Positions 43,873 through 51,689 of a DNA stretch of 64,000 nt are shown one piece after another. The stretch is from NCBI RefSeq assembly GCF_001968835.1, contig NZ_MRDE01000009.1, forward strand, positions 1 to 64,000, read 5' to 3'. The notes beneath the pieces were generated by a model. The model searched no databases and was not told the DNA's origin. It saw only the letters and a list, made by a program, of their open reading frames with translations. The position numbers were made by a program, and so were the translations under genes. This stretch comes from Tersicoccus phoenicis. GTDB lineage: Bacteria > Actinomycetota > Actinomycetes > Actinomycetales > Micrococcaceae. Numbering within the stretch: the first letter of the stretch is position 1; each line of letters starts with the position of its first letter.

Positions 43873-45636
43873 ATGGACAACACGGTGCCGCCGATGGCGG
43901 ATGCGGCGGACGACCCGACGGACCCGGCCTCCCGGCCACTGCTGAGCGTCACGGACCTGTCCGTGAGTTTCGGGACGGCGCACGGTTCCGTGGCGGCGGT
44001 GCAGGGCGCGTCGCTCACCCTGCACCGGGGCCGGACCCTGGCCATCGTGGGCGAATCCGGGTCGGGCAAGTCGACGACGGCGATGAGCGTGATCGGGTTG
44101 CTGCCCGGCAACGGCCGGGTCACGGGCGGCTCGATCGTCTTCGACGGGCAGGAACTGGTGGGACTGCCGGAGTCGCGGATGCGCACCATCCGCGGCCGGC
44201 AGATCGGTCTGGTGCCGCAGGATCCGATGTCGAACCTCAACCCGGTGACGAAGATCGGCACGCAGGTTGCGGAGACCCTGCTGGTGCACGGGTTGGCCAC
44301 CCGCAAGGACGTGGACGCGAAGGTCGTCGCCGTGCTCGAGGCGGCCGGGCTGCCCAACGCCGCGGAACGGGCCGGGCAGTACCCGCACGAGTTCTCCGGT
44401 GGCATGCGCCAGCGGGCGCTGATCGCCATCGGACTGGCCTGCCGACCCCGTCTGCTGATCGCCGACGAGCCGACCAGCGCCCTGGACGTCACGGTGCAGC
44501 GCACGATCCTGGACCAGATCCAGGCGATGACCGACGAGCTGGGCACCTCGGTGCTGCTGATCACCCACGACCTGGGCCTGGCCGCCGAGCGAGCCTCCGA
44601 CGTCGTCGTCATGCACCGCGGGCGGATGGTGGAGCAGGGCCCGGCCGAGCAGATCCTCCGCGACCCGCAGCATCCCTACACGCGGCAACTGGTCGCGGCG
44701 GCGCCGTCGGTGGCGGTCGCCCGGCTGGGACCGGCCACGCGGGCCCACGGGTCGACGGCGGTGCCGGCGGCCGGCGGCGCGGTCCCGGCGGGTGCGGCGG
44801 CAGCGGGCACCGCTGCGCCGGGCACCGCTGCATCCGACGCGACCGGGAACATCGTCGAGATCACGGGCCTGTCCAAGGTGTTCAAGGGCCGGGCCGGAGC
44901 GGACGACTTCCGGGCCGTGCACGATGTCAGCCTGCAGATCCCGCGCGGGTCGACGGTCGCCATCGTGGGTGAATCCGGGTCCGGGAAGACGACGACGGCG
45001 CGGATGCTGCTCAAGCTGATCGAACCGACCAGCGGGACCATCACGTTCGACGGCGCGGACATCACCCGTTTCGACCGGGCCGGCGAGAAGGACTTCCGCC
45101 AGCGCGTGCAGCCGATCTTCCAGGATCCGTACTCGTCGCTGAACCCGATGTTCACCATCGGGCGGATCATCGAGGAGCCGCTCGCCACGTATCACCGGGG
45201 ATCGAAGTCGGAGCGGTCCGCCCGGGTGCGCGAGCTGCTCGAGGCGGTGGCGCTGCCGACGGCGATGGCGTCCCGGTACCCGGCGGAACTCTCCGGCGGC
45301 CAGCGGCAGCGCGTGGCCATCGCCCGGGCGCTCGCGCTCCAGCCGGAGCTGATCGTCTGCGACGAACCGGTGTCCGCCCTCGATGTGTTGGTCCAGGACC
45401 AGATCCTCCGCCTGCTCGGTGACCTGCAGCGCGAGTTCGGGCTGAGTTACCTGTTCATCTCCCACGACCTGGCGGTGGTGCGGCTGATCTCCGACCACGT
45501 GTGCGTGATGAAGGACGGCGAACTGGTCGAGGCGGCCACGTCCGAGGAGATCTTCGTCAACCCGCGCCACCCGTACACCCGGAAGCTGCTGGCCTCGATC
45601 CCGGGCAACGAGCTGGGCATCGAGGAAGCGTCGTAA
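43873..45636 (+). CDS. Dipeptide/oligopeptide ABC transporter, fused double ATPase (DppD-DppF)
   Basis: A 587-residue protein with two complete ABC ATPase domains in tandem. The first has Walker A VGESGSGKSTTAM (about residues 56-68), signature FSGGMRQRALIAIGLA and Walker B LLIADEPTSALDVT. The second, from about residue 330, has VGESGSGKTTTARM, LSGGQRQRVAIARALA and LIVCDEPVSALDVL. An Ala/Pro/Gly-rich linker (about 285-325) joins them. Each domain ends with the oligopeptide transporter C-terminal pattern HPYTRQL or HPYTRKL. The start ATG 43873 was preferred over GTG 43855. It supplies ATPase power for the permeases at 46994-48951, which lie on the other strand. Confidence 0.93.
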   Translation: MDNTVPPMADAADDPTDPASRPLLSVTDLSVSFGTAHGSVAAVQGASLTLHRGRTLAIVGESGSGKSTTAMSVIGLLPGNGRVTGGSIVFDGQELVGLPESRMRTIRGRQIGLVPQDPMSNLNPVTKIGTQVAETLLVHGLATRKDVDAKVVAVLEAAGLPNAAERAGQYPHEFSGGMRQRALIAIGLACRPRLLIADEPTSALDVTVQRTILDQIQAMTDELGTSVLLITHDLGLAAERASDVVVMHRGRMVEQGPAEQILRDPQHPYTRQLVAAAPSVAVARLGPATRAHGSTAVPAAGGAVPAGAAAAGTAAPGTAASDATGNIVEITGLSKVFKGRAGADDFRAVHDVSLQIPRGSTVAIVGESGSGKTTTARMLLKLIEPTSGTITFDGADITRFDRAGEKDFRQRVQPIFQDPYSSLNPMFTIGRIIEEPLATYHRGSKSERSARVRELLEAVALPTAMASRYPAELSGGQRQRVAIARALALQPELIVCDEPVSALDVLVQDQILRLLGDLQREFGLSYLFISHDLAVVRLISDHVCVMKDGELVEAATSEEIFVNPRHPYTRKLLASIPGNELGIEEAS

Positions 45637-45667
45637 GGGGTACGCGCCGCTTCCCCGGGTCCATCCT

Positions 45668-45784
45668 GCCGAGTTAGCGGGTGCCGCCCGACCCTCCCGC
45701 CGAGTTAGCGGGTGCCGCCCGACCCTCCCGCCGAGTTAGCGGGTGCCGCCCGACCCTCCCGCCGAGTTAGCGGGTGCCGCCCGA
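45668..45784. repeat. 31-bp tandem array, three full units plus 24 bp
   Basis: Units at 45668-45698, 45699-45729 and 45730-45760 are identical. A fourth at 45761-45784 stops after 24 bases and continues into the palindrome described next. Each unit is the left arm of that palindrome (GAGTTAGCGG... CGCCCGA) plus a CCCTCCC spacer. The array therefore arose by amplifying one hairpin arm. Confidence 0.9.
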
Positions 45785-45830
45785 GATGAGTGCTCTTTGA
45801 GCACCGTGTTCGGGCGAGAACCGCTGACTC
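45764..45830. repeat. Palindromic element, upstream copy (flanks the DUF559 gene)
   Basis: A 67-bp multi-stem structure. GAGTTAGCGG pairs with CCGCTGACTC (one G-T pair), CGCCCGA pairs with TCGGGCG, and a central hairpin GTGCTC-TTT-GAGCAC lies at 45790-45804. A related copy in the same orientation lies downstream of the gene at 46902-46969. It ends 87 bases before the DUF559 ATG. Confidence 0.85.
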
Positions 45831-45917
45831 ACCACGCGGGGACGCCCGGTGCGGTGGTCCGCGTTGTCCACAGGCTTGAGGTGACGGATTCCGCTGGCGG
45901 TTCCTTACCGGAACAGT

Positions 45918-46871
45918 ATGCACATGCGCACCATCCGCACGCTGACTCCGATCCCGACCGGGCATGAACTCGGGGTCCGGACGACGACGCAATTGGCGCA
46001 AGCCGGGTACACGTCGAACCGACTCGAGCGCCTCGTGGCCGGTGGGTCCTTGGTGCGCATCTGGCGGGGACACTATGTCAGCGCGTCGGCGTGGAACGCT
46101 CTGACCACCGACGAACGGCATGCAGCGTTGCTGACCTGCGCCCAGGGGTCCGCCGCTGACGGGGTTCGTGTCCTGTGTCGAGGCAGCGCGGCACTGGCCC
46201 ACGGCGTCAGCCTTCTGAGAGCCGATCCGACGGTCCACCTCCTCTGCCCGACGCCCCGGTCCACCCAGGTTCGCCACGCTGGAGTGCGTCTCCACGCCTG
46301 CGACGAGGAGCCGGACGTCGTCGTGCTCGCCAATGGTCTCCGGACGACGGGGGCGTTGCGGACGCTCACTGACTGCAGCCGCTTCCTGCCTCACCGAGAC
46401 GCGCTGGTGATCGCTGACCAGTTCGCCGCCACCGGAGTGGACCTGGCCGCCGTCCGGGCCTGGGCTGCGTCGCACTCGGGCTGGCGTGGTGTCGCCCGGT
46501 TGCGGCTGGTCCTTGACCGCGTCGATCCGCTGGCGGAGTCGGCGGGCGAGACGTTGACCCGGATCCGCCTGCACGAATGGGCGGTTCCGTTGCCCGTCAG
46601 CCAGTACGAGATCATGACGCCGATGGGCCTCTTCCGCGCCGACTTCGCCTGGCGGGAGCTGATGCTCATCCTCGAGTTCGACGGCCGCACCAAGTACTTC
46701 GGTGAGACCCCGACGGCCGAGGTGCTCTTCAAGGAGCGGCAGCGCGAGAAGGCGCTGGCCGCACTCGGCTGGACGATCCTGCGCACCGACTGGGATGAGG
46801 TGAACCGCCGGCCGGAGGCCCTCCGTGGCCGGTTGGCGTCGACGCTGCGGACGACGGCCCGCTTCGCCTGA
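45918..46871 (+). CDS. AbiEi-like/DUF559 endonuclease-fold protein
   Basis: A 317-residue protein with two parts. Residues about 20-60 (TQLAQAGYTSNRLERLV, then VRIWRGHYVSAS) match the winged helix of AbiEi-type antitoxins, which binds DNA. Residues about 205-310 match DUF559, a Vsr-like PD-(D/E)xK nuclease relative. Candidate active-site residues are Glu211, Asp242 (FRADFAW), Glu253 and Asp255 in LILEFDGRTKYF, and Lys259. The ending EKALAALGWTILRTDWDEV is typical. No AbiEii toxin partner is adjacent. The gene sits alone in a convergent gap of the ABC transport locus, bracketed by two copies of a palindromic element. ATG 45918 or 45924 may be used. Biological function is unknown. Confidence 0.82.
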   Translation: MHMRTIRTLTPIPTGHELGVRTTTQLAQAGYTSNRLERLVAGGSLVRIWRGHYVSASAWNALTTDERHAALLTCAQGSAADGVRVLCRGSAALAHGVSLLRADPTVHLLCPTPRSTQVRHAGVRLHACDEEPDVVVLANGLRTTGALRTLTDCSRFLPHRDALVIADQFAATGVDLAAVRAWAASHSGWRGVARLRLVLDRVDPLAESAGETLTRIRLHEWAVPLPVSQYEIMTPMGLFRADFAWRELMLILEFDGRTKYFGETPTAEVLFKERQREKALAALGWTILRTDWDEVNRRPEALRGRLASTLRTTARFA

Positions 46872-46901
46872 CGGTGGACGGCGCACGGTTGCCGTGCCGC
46901 T

Positions 46902-46969
46902 GAGTCAGCGGTACCCGCCCGAAGCACGTGCTCTTCGAGCACCCATGTCGGGTGGAGAACCGCTAACTC
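46902..46969. repeat. Palindromic element, downstream copy
   Basis: A 68-bp copy of the upstream element in the same orientation. It has arms GAGTCAGCGG/CCGCTAACTC, inner stem CGCCCGA/TCGGGTG and central hairpin GTGCTC-TTC-GAGCAC (46928-46942). By hand alignment 51 of 68 positions match. Twelve of the 16 substitutions fall in loops or bulges, and the stems are conserved. It begins 30 bases after the DUF559 stop and ends 24 bases before the convergent permease stop. Confidence 0.85.
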
Positions 46970-46993
46970 AGCGGACGCCGAGGCTGGACGAGG

Positions 46994-47950
46994 CTAGACG
47001 CTGCGCGTCTTGGGGTCCAGGGACTCCCGCAGCGACTCACCGAGCAGCGTGAACCCCAGCGCGGTGATGGCGATGCAGATACCCGGCAGGAACGCCAGCT
47101 GGGGGGCGACGGCCAGCTCGTTCTGCGCGTAGGTGAGCATGCGGCCCCACTCGGCGGTCTCGGGCCGGCCGCCGCCCAGACCCAGAAACGACAGGGCCGC
47201 CGCGTCGATGACCGCCGTCGCGAGCGTCAGCGTGGCCTGCACGATCACCGGCCCGATGCTGTTGGGCAGCAGGTGACTGATCGTGATCCGACCCGGTGAC
47301 AGGCCCAGGGTGCGTGCCGCCAGCACGTAGTCGGCGCCGCGCTGGGAGAGCATCGACGCGCGCAGCAGCCGGGCGAAGATCGGCACCTGGGAGGCGCCGA
47401 TGGCGATCATGACGGCGGCGGATCCCTGGCCGAGGACGGCGGCGATGCTGACCGCCAGGAGCAGGTTCGGCACCGAGAGCAGGACGTCGACGACCCGCAT
47501 GATGATGCTGTCGACCCAGCCGCCGAAGCCGCCGGCGAGCAGGCCGAGCAGCATGCCGCCCGCCAGGCCGAGGGCGGTGGAGACGATCCCGATCAGCAGG
47601 GACGCTCGCGCACCCCAGATCAGCTTCGACAGCACGTCGCCGCCGAACCGGTCCAGGCCCAGCGGGAAGCCGTCGATCTCCCCGAAGCCGGGGATGCGGG
47701 TCGGCGTGATGTACTGCCGGCCGGGCAGGTCGTCGCCGCCGTAGGGAGCGAGGACCGGTGCGAGCAGGGCGATCAGGACGAAGATCACGACGATGACGGC
47801 GCCGGCGATGGCAGCGGGATTGCGGCGCAGCCGGAGATAGGCCTCGTGCCAGAGGCTGCCGCCGCCGCGCGCGTCGCCCGCGGTGCCCGGTGTCGTCTCC
47901 GGGCCCGAGCCGGAACTCGGCGCGGAGGTCGGGGGAAGAGTCGTACTCAT
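46994..47950 (-). CDS. Peptide ABC transporter permease (DppC-like)
   Basis: A 318-residue inner-membrane permease. The N-terminal oppC-type helix LRRNPAAIAGAVIVVIFVLI is at about residues 41-60. The binding-protein-dependent transport domain follows, with six helices and the EAA loop YVLAARTLGLSPGRITISHL contacting the ATPase. The C-terminus is AITALGFTLLGESLRESLDP. ATG 47950 overlaps the dppB-like stop by four bases. It pairs with the upstream permease, and the ATPase is encoded across the DUF559 insertion on the opposite strand. Confidence 0.93.
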   Translation of the reverse strand: MSTTLPPTSAPSSGSGPETTPGTAGDARGGGSLWHEAYLRLRRNPAAIAGAVIVVIFVLIALLAPVLAPYGGDDLPGRQYITPTRIPGFGEIDGFPLGLDRFGGDVLSKLIWGARASLLIGIVSTALGLAGGMLLGLLAGGFGGWVDSIIMRVVDVLLSVPNLLLAVSIAAVLGQGSAAVMIAIGASQVPIFARLLRASMLSQRGADYVLAARTLGLSPGRITISHLLPNSIGPVIVQATLTLATAVIDAAALSFLGLGGGRPETAEWGRMLTYAQNELAVAPQLAFLPGICIAITALGFTLLGESLRESLDPKTRSV

Positions 47951-48951
47951 TGCACACGCACCCTGGGATCGATGAGGCCGTAGCTGATGTCCACGATCAG
48001 GTTGATCAGTGAGTACATGATCGCGATCAGGATGATGAACCCCTGCAGCACCGGGTAGTCGAGGCCGAAGATCGCATCCCGGAGGAACCGGCCGATGCCG
48101 CTGAAGGCGAAGACGGTCTCGGTCAGCACCGCCCCGGAGATCAGCAGTCCGAGCTGCAGGCCGATCGTCGTCACCACCGGCAGCAGCGCGTTGCGCAGCA
48201 CGAACCGGTCCCGGATGGTGGCCTGCCGCAGACCCTTGGCCCGGGCCGTGCGCACGTAGTCGGCGTTCTGCACCTCGAGCACGGAGGCGCGGGTGATCCG
48301 CACGATGATCGCCAGCGGGATGGTGCCGAGCGCGATGCCGGGCAGCAGCAGGTGGGTGAAGGCGTCCCACGCGGCGTCGTACTCCCCGGTCAGGAGTCCG
48401 TCGAGCACGAAGAAGCCGGTGGCGTGGGTGGCGTCGATCCGGGGATCCTGCCGTCCGTCGGTGGGCAGCCAGCCCAACTGGATGGCGAAGATCCACTTCA
48501 GGATGAACGCCAGGAAGAAGACGGGCACGGTGATGCCGAGCAGGCTGAGCACGACGGACCCGTGGTCGACGAAGCGGCCCCGGTAGCGGGCGGCGACATA
48601 GCCGAGCGGCACGCCGATCCCGATGGCGAAGATCAGGGCGACGACGGTCAGCTCGACCGTGGCCGGGAACCGGGTGGCGAATTCCTCCAGGACCGGCCGG
48701 CTGGTGGTGATCGACGTGCCGAAGTCGCCGGAGAGCAGCTTGCCGACGTAGGTGACGTACTGCTCGAGGATCGGCCGGTCGAAACCGTATGCGGCGTTGA
48801 TCTGGGCGACCGCCTCGGGCGTGGCCCGGTCGCCGAGCAGCGCGGTGGCAGGCCCGCCCGGCAGCGAACGCACCCAGGCGAACAGCAGGACGGACAACCC
48901 GATCAGGGTGGGGATCAGCAGCGCGATGCGTTTGCCGATGACTCGAAGCAC
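47947..48951 (-). CDS. Peptide ABC transporter permease (DppB-like)
   Basis: A 334-residue permease. LRVIGKRIALLIPTLIGLSV is the first helix. A periplasmic segment includes GPATALLGDRATPEAV and GDFGTSITTSRPV, followed by five further helices and the EAA loop NADYVRTARAKGLRQATIRD. The ending IMYSLINLIVDISYGLIDPR is typical. The stop overlaps the dppC-like start by four bases. It lies 120 bases downstream of the second lipoprotein gene, giving the transcript order lipoprotein-dppB-dppC. Confidence 0.93.
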   Translation of the reverse strand: MLRVIGKRIALLIPTLIGLSVLLFAWVRSLPGGPATALLGDRATPEAVAQINAAYGFDRPILEQYVTYVGKLLSGDFGTSITTSRPVLEEFATRFPATVELTVVALIFAIGIGVPLGYVAARYRGRFVDHGSVVLSLLGITVPVFFLAFILKWIFAIQLGWLPTDGRQDPRIDATHATGFFVLDGLLTGEYDAAWDAFTHLLLPGIALGTIPLAIIVRITRASVLEVQNADYVRTARAKGLRQATIRDRFVLRNALLPVVTTIGLQLGLLISGAVLTETVFAFSGIGRFLRDAIFGLDYPVLQGFIILIAIMYSLINLIVDISYGLIDPRVRVQ

Positions 48952-49071
48952 GGTGCTCCTCGCGGCTCGGTCGGGAACGGATGAGGACGAGGCCGGACGC
49001 CGGGGACAGGGGACGACCCCGGGTACTCCGGCCGTGGGCCGCCGGGACGTCCCGGCGGCCCACGGAGCGGA

Positions 49072-50763
49072 TCAGCTGGTCAGCTTGATCTCGTTGAACA
49101 CCTCGTCGTTGACGGGACTGACGGGGTAGGACTCGACGCGGGACGCGAAGCCGAGCGACGGCGCGGGGTTCGCCAACGGGATCCCCGGCAGGTACTTCAT
49201 GATGTCGTCGTTGATCTTCTCGTACAGCGGGGTCTGCTCCTCCAGCTTGCTCACGCCGCGTGCCTTGGTCAGGGCGTCGAACAGACTGGGATTGTTGAAC
49301 CCGAACTCGGGCTTCTGCCGGCCGAAGAACACGCCGACGAAGTTGTCCGTGTCGTTGTAGTCACCCGTCCAACCGAGCAGATGCAGGCCGTGGTCCGCGG
49401 TGCCCTGGATCTTGTCCAGGTAGTCCGGCGACCACTTCAGCGGCTTGGGGTTGACCTTGATGCCGACCTCGGCGAGCTGGGCGCTGAGGTTGGTGAAGGT
49501 CTGCTCCGGGGTTGGCATGTAGGGCCGGGACACGTTCGTCGGGTAGTTGAAGTCGATCGTGAACCCGTTGGGGTAGCCGGCCTCCTTGAGCAACTGCTTC
49601 GCCTTGGCCTTGTCCGTCGGGTAGGAGGTGACGTTCGGGTTGTAGCCGTTCACCGACTCCGGCACGAACTGGGTGGCGACCTTGGTGCCCTCGGGCAGCG
49701 TCTGCTTGACCAGGGCCTCCTTGTCGATGGCGTAGGCGATGGCCTGCCGCACCCGCAGGTCCTTGAGTTGCTTCTTCGCCTGGTTGAAACCGAGGTAGAG
49801 GATGTCGAACGGGTCGCGCTGGAGGACCTTCATGCCCTTGTCCTTCAGTGACTGGGTGTCCGCCGGGGCGACCAGGTCGTACCCGTCGATGCTGCCGGAC
49901 TCGAGCGCCTGACGGCGGGCGTTGGGGTCGTCGATCACCCGGAAGATGATCTTCTTGACCTGGCCCTTGTCTCCCCAGTAGTTCTCGTTGGACGAGAGCT
50001 GGACCTGCTGGCCGACGTCCCACTTGTCGAACTTGTAGGGACCGGTGCCCACCGGGTTGCCCTTGGCGTACTCGCTCAACTGCGGCGAGTCCGCGGTGCC
50101 GGCGACGGCATCGGCGTTGTACTTCTGCATGGCGGTCGGACTCTGCATCGCGAATGCGGGCAGGGACAGGGAGGCGATGAACCCGGCGAACGGCTTGGCC
50201 AGCGTCACGGTGGCCTCGGTGTCACCGGAGGCGGTGCACGACTTGTAGACCGCGTTCTCCGGCTTGTCCTTGTACCCCTTGAAGAGCGAGGTGTAGTAGT
50301 ACGCCAGGTTCTCGGACTGCTGGATGCCCTTGAAGTTGTACCAGCGGTCGAAGTTGGCGCACACGGCCGCGGCGTTGAACGGGGTGCCGTCCTGGAACGT
50401 CACGTCCTTCTTCAGGGTGAAGGTGTGGCTCAGACCGTCGGCCGAAGTCTTCCAGGACTCGGCCAGCAACGGCGCGGGGTCGGCCGTGCCGGGCTTGGTG
50501 CCGACGAGGCCCTCGAACACCTGCCGGCTCACTCGGAAGGACTCTCCGTCGCTGGCGAACGCGGGATCGAGGGTCTTGGGGTCCGACGACGCCGCGAAGA
50601 CGAACGTCGAGTTGACGGACCCGCCGCTGCTGCTGCCGGACCCCGTCCGCTGGCTCTGCACGCAGCCCGAGAGCGCGAGGGCGCTGGCGACCAGGACCGC
50701 CGTCGCTCCGACCGCACGAGTGCGCGGGCGCCGTCGGCGGCCGGGCCGTGGTGTTGCTGACAT
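49072..50763 (-). CDS. Peptide-type ABC transporter substrate-binding lipoprotein (copy 2)
   Basis: A 563-residue SBP family 5 lipoprotein and first gene of the lipoprotein-dppB-dppC unit. An arginine-rich N-terminus, hydrophobic AVGATAVLVASALAL and lipobox ALSGC (Cys about residue 34) are followed by a Gly/Ser linker. The binding domain includes KTLDPAFASDGESFRVSRQV, THTFTLKKDVTFQDG-type sequence and PVGTGPYKFDKWD. GAAGGAGA precedes ATG 50763. It is lysine-richer than copy 1, which suggests the copies diverged in ligand. The ligand is unknown. Confidence 0.92.
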   Translation of the reverse strand: MSATPRPGRRRRPRTRAVGATAVLVASALALSGCVQSQRTGSGSSSGGSVNSTFVFAASSDPKTLDPAFASDGESFRVSRQVFEGLVGTKPGTADPAPLLAESWKTSADGLSHTFTLKKDVTFQDGTPFNAAAVCANFDRWYNFKGIQQSENLAYYYTSLFKGYKDKPENAVYKSCTASGDTEATVTLAKPFAGFIASLSLPAFAMQSPTAMQKYNADAVAGTADSPQLSEYAKGNPVGTGPYKFDKWDVGQQVQLSSNENYWGDKGQVKKIIFRVIDDPNARRQALESGSIDGYDLVAPADTQSLKDKGMKVLQRDPFDILYLGFNQAKKQLKDLRVRQAIAYAIDKEALVKQTLPEGTKVATQFVPESVNGYNPNVTSYPTDKAKAKQLLKEAGYPNGFTIDFNYPTNVSRPYMPTPEQTFTNLSAQLAEVGIKVNPKPLKWSPDYLDKIQGTADHGLHLLGWTGDYNDTDNFVGVFFGRQKPEFGFNNPSLFDALTKARGVSKLEEQTPLYEKINDDIMKYLPGIPLANPAPSLGFASRVESYPVSPVNDEVFNEIKLTS

Positions 50764-50904
50764 GGCATCTCCTTCGATGCGAGTGGAAGGCGGGGTCCGC
50801 TCCTGCGACCCGCCCCGCGGGCTGCTGTGGCGCGCCTCACGTTGGTCAGGAGCCTAACCCGAGGGGCGCTCGGTGCGCCGCCGCCACGGCGTGAGCGGGG
50901 GAAT

Positions 50905-50921
50905 ACGCGCGTTCAGCGCGT
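50905..50921 (-). terminator. Hairpin downstream of tRNA-Leu
   Basis: ACGCGC (50905-50910) pairs with GCGCGT (50916-50921) across a five-base loop, nine bases beyond the tRNA 3-prime end. On the minus strand it is followed within two bases by TTCCCCC, a weak tail. Confidence 0.4.
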
Positions 50922-50929
50922 CGAAGGGG

Positions 50930-51011
50930 TGCGCGAGGCGGGACTCGAACCCGCACGCCAAGGGGCACAGGAACCTAAATCCTGCGTGTCTGCCAGTTCC
51001 ACCACTCGCGC
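50930..51011 (-). tRNA. tRNA-Leu, anticodon TAG
   Basis: An 82-nt class II tRNA on the minus strand. Acceptor GCGCGAG pairs with CTCGCGC. The D-arm has TGGTGGAACTGGCAGAC. The anticodon stem is CAGGA/TCCTG with loop TTTAGGT, giving anticodon TAG (reads CUA and related Leu codons). A long variable arm follows (GTGCCCCTTGGCGT). The T-arm is GCGGG-TTCGAGT-CCCGC. CCA is not encoded (ACC followed by C). Confidence 0.95.
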
Positions 51012-51029
51012 GCGCCCGGAGGCGCCGTC

Positions 51030-51082
51030 AGTCTACCGGCGGTGCGGTACCGGCGGTGCGGCTGCGGCGGTACCGGCGGTGC
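51030..51082 (-). promoter_or_regulatory. tRNA-Leu promoter region with 14-bp tandem repeats
   Basis: On the minus strand TAGACT (51030-51035) is a good -10, 19 bases before the tRNA 5-prime end. Upstream, in plus-strand reading, TACCGGCGGTGCGG occurs at 51034-51047 and 51048-51061, with a 12-base third copy at 51071-51082. The array overlaps where the -35 should be, and no TTGACA-like hexamer is seen. Confidence 0.5.
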
Positions 51083-51112
51083 AGCCACGTGCGGACGGGG
51101 TTCGGTCGACGG

Positions 51113-51589
51113 TCAGTCGATCCCGAGGTCGCTGCGCAGGCGCGCGACGTGCCCGGTGGCCCGCACGTTGTACTGGGCGCGCGTGACGGCGCCGTGCTCG
51201 TCCAGCACCACCGTCGAACGCAGCAGACCCTCGTAGGTGCGCCCGTAGTTCTTCTTCTCGCCCCACGCACCCCAGGCGGCGGCCACCGCGTGATCGGCGT
51301 CGGAAAGCAGGGGGAAGGTGAGCCCCTGGTCCTCGGCGAAGGCCGCGAGCTTCTCCGGCGGATCCGGGCTGATCCCGACGACGGCGTAACCGGCCGACTG
51401 CAACGAGGCGAGACTGTCGCGGAAGTCGCAGGCCTGTTTCGTGCAACCGGGCGTGCCCGCGGCCGGGTAGAAGTAGACGACGACCTTCCGGCCCCGCAGG
51501 TCGGCCAGGCGCACGTCAGCGCCGGTGGCGTCGGGAAGGGTGAAGTCGGGAGCGGGATCGCCACTGCTCAGTCGGTGCATGGCGCCCAT
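51113..51589 (-). CDS. bcp: Thiol peroxidase, Bcp/AhpE-type peroxiredoxin
   Basis: A 158-residue thioredoxin-fold peroxidase that reduces hydrogen peroxide and organic peroxides. GDPAPDFTLPDATGADVRL opens the domain. The peroxidatic cysteine is in YFYPAAGTPGCTKQACDFRD, with the second cysteine five residues later in the same helix (CxxxxC), as in the atypical 2-Cys BCP group. GISPDPPEKLAAFAEDQGL and FPLLSDADHAVA follow. ATG 51589 and ATG 51580 are both possible starts; neither has a clear Shine-Dalgarno sequence. It diverges from a MarR regulator 100 bases away. Confidence 0.93.
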   Translation of the reverse strand: MGAMHRLSSGDPAPDFTLPDATGADVRLADLRGRKVVVYFYPAAGTPGCTKQACDFRDSLASLQSAGYAVVGISPDPPEKLAAFAEDQGLTFPLLSDADHAVAAAWGAWGEKKNYGRTYEGLLRSTVVLDEHGAVTRAQYNVRATGHVARLRSDLGID

Positions 51590-51676
51590 CGTCGCACGCC
51601 GGTCGCCGGTGAACAGCGGGCCCCAGCGGTCGGGCCCCGTCCGCGCGTCGTGGACGGTCAGTCCGCTGACGACCGC

Positions 51677-51682
51677 TACACT
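51677..51682 (+). promoter_or_regulatory. -10 element of the MarR gene (leaderless)
   Basis: TACACT ends seven bases before ATG 51690, with no Shine-Dalgarno sequence between. Confidence 0.5.
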
Positions 51683-51689
51683 GGTACGC

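Noticed and set aside
45668-45784. Possible CRISPR array
   Set aside because: The 31-bp units are directly adjacent with no unique spacers, and no cas genes are present.
45918-46871. Complete AbiE toxin-antitoxin pair
   Set aside because: Only the AbiEi-like winged helix is present, and no AbiEii nucleotidyltransferase toxin is encoded next to it. The C-terminal part is DUF559.
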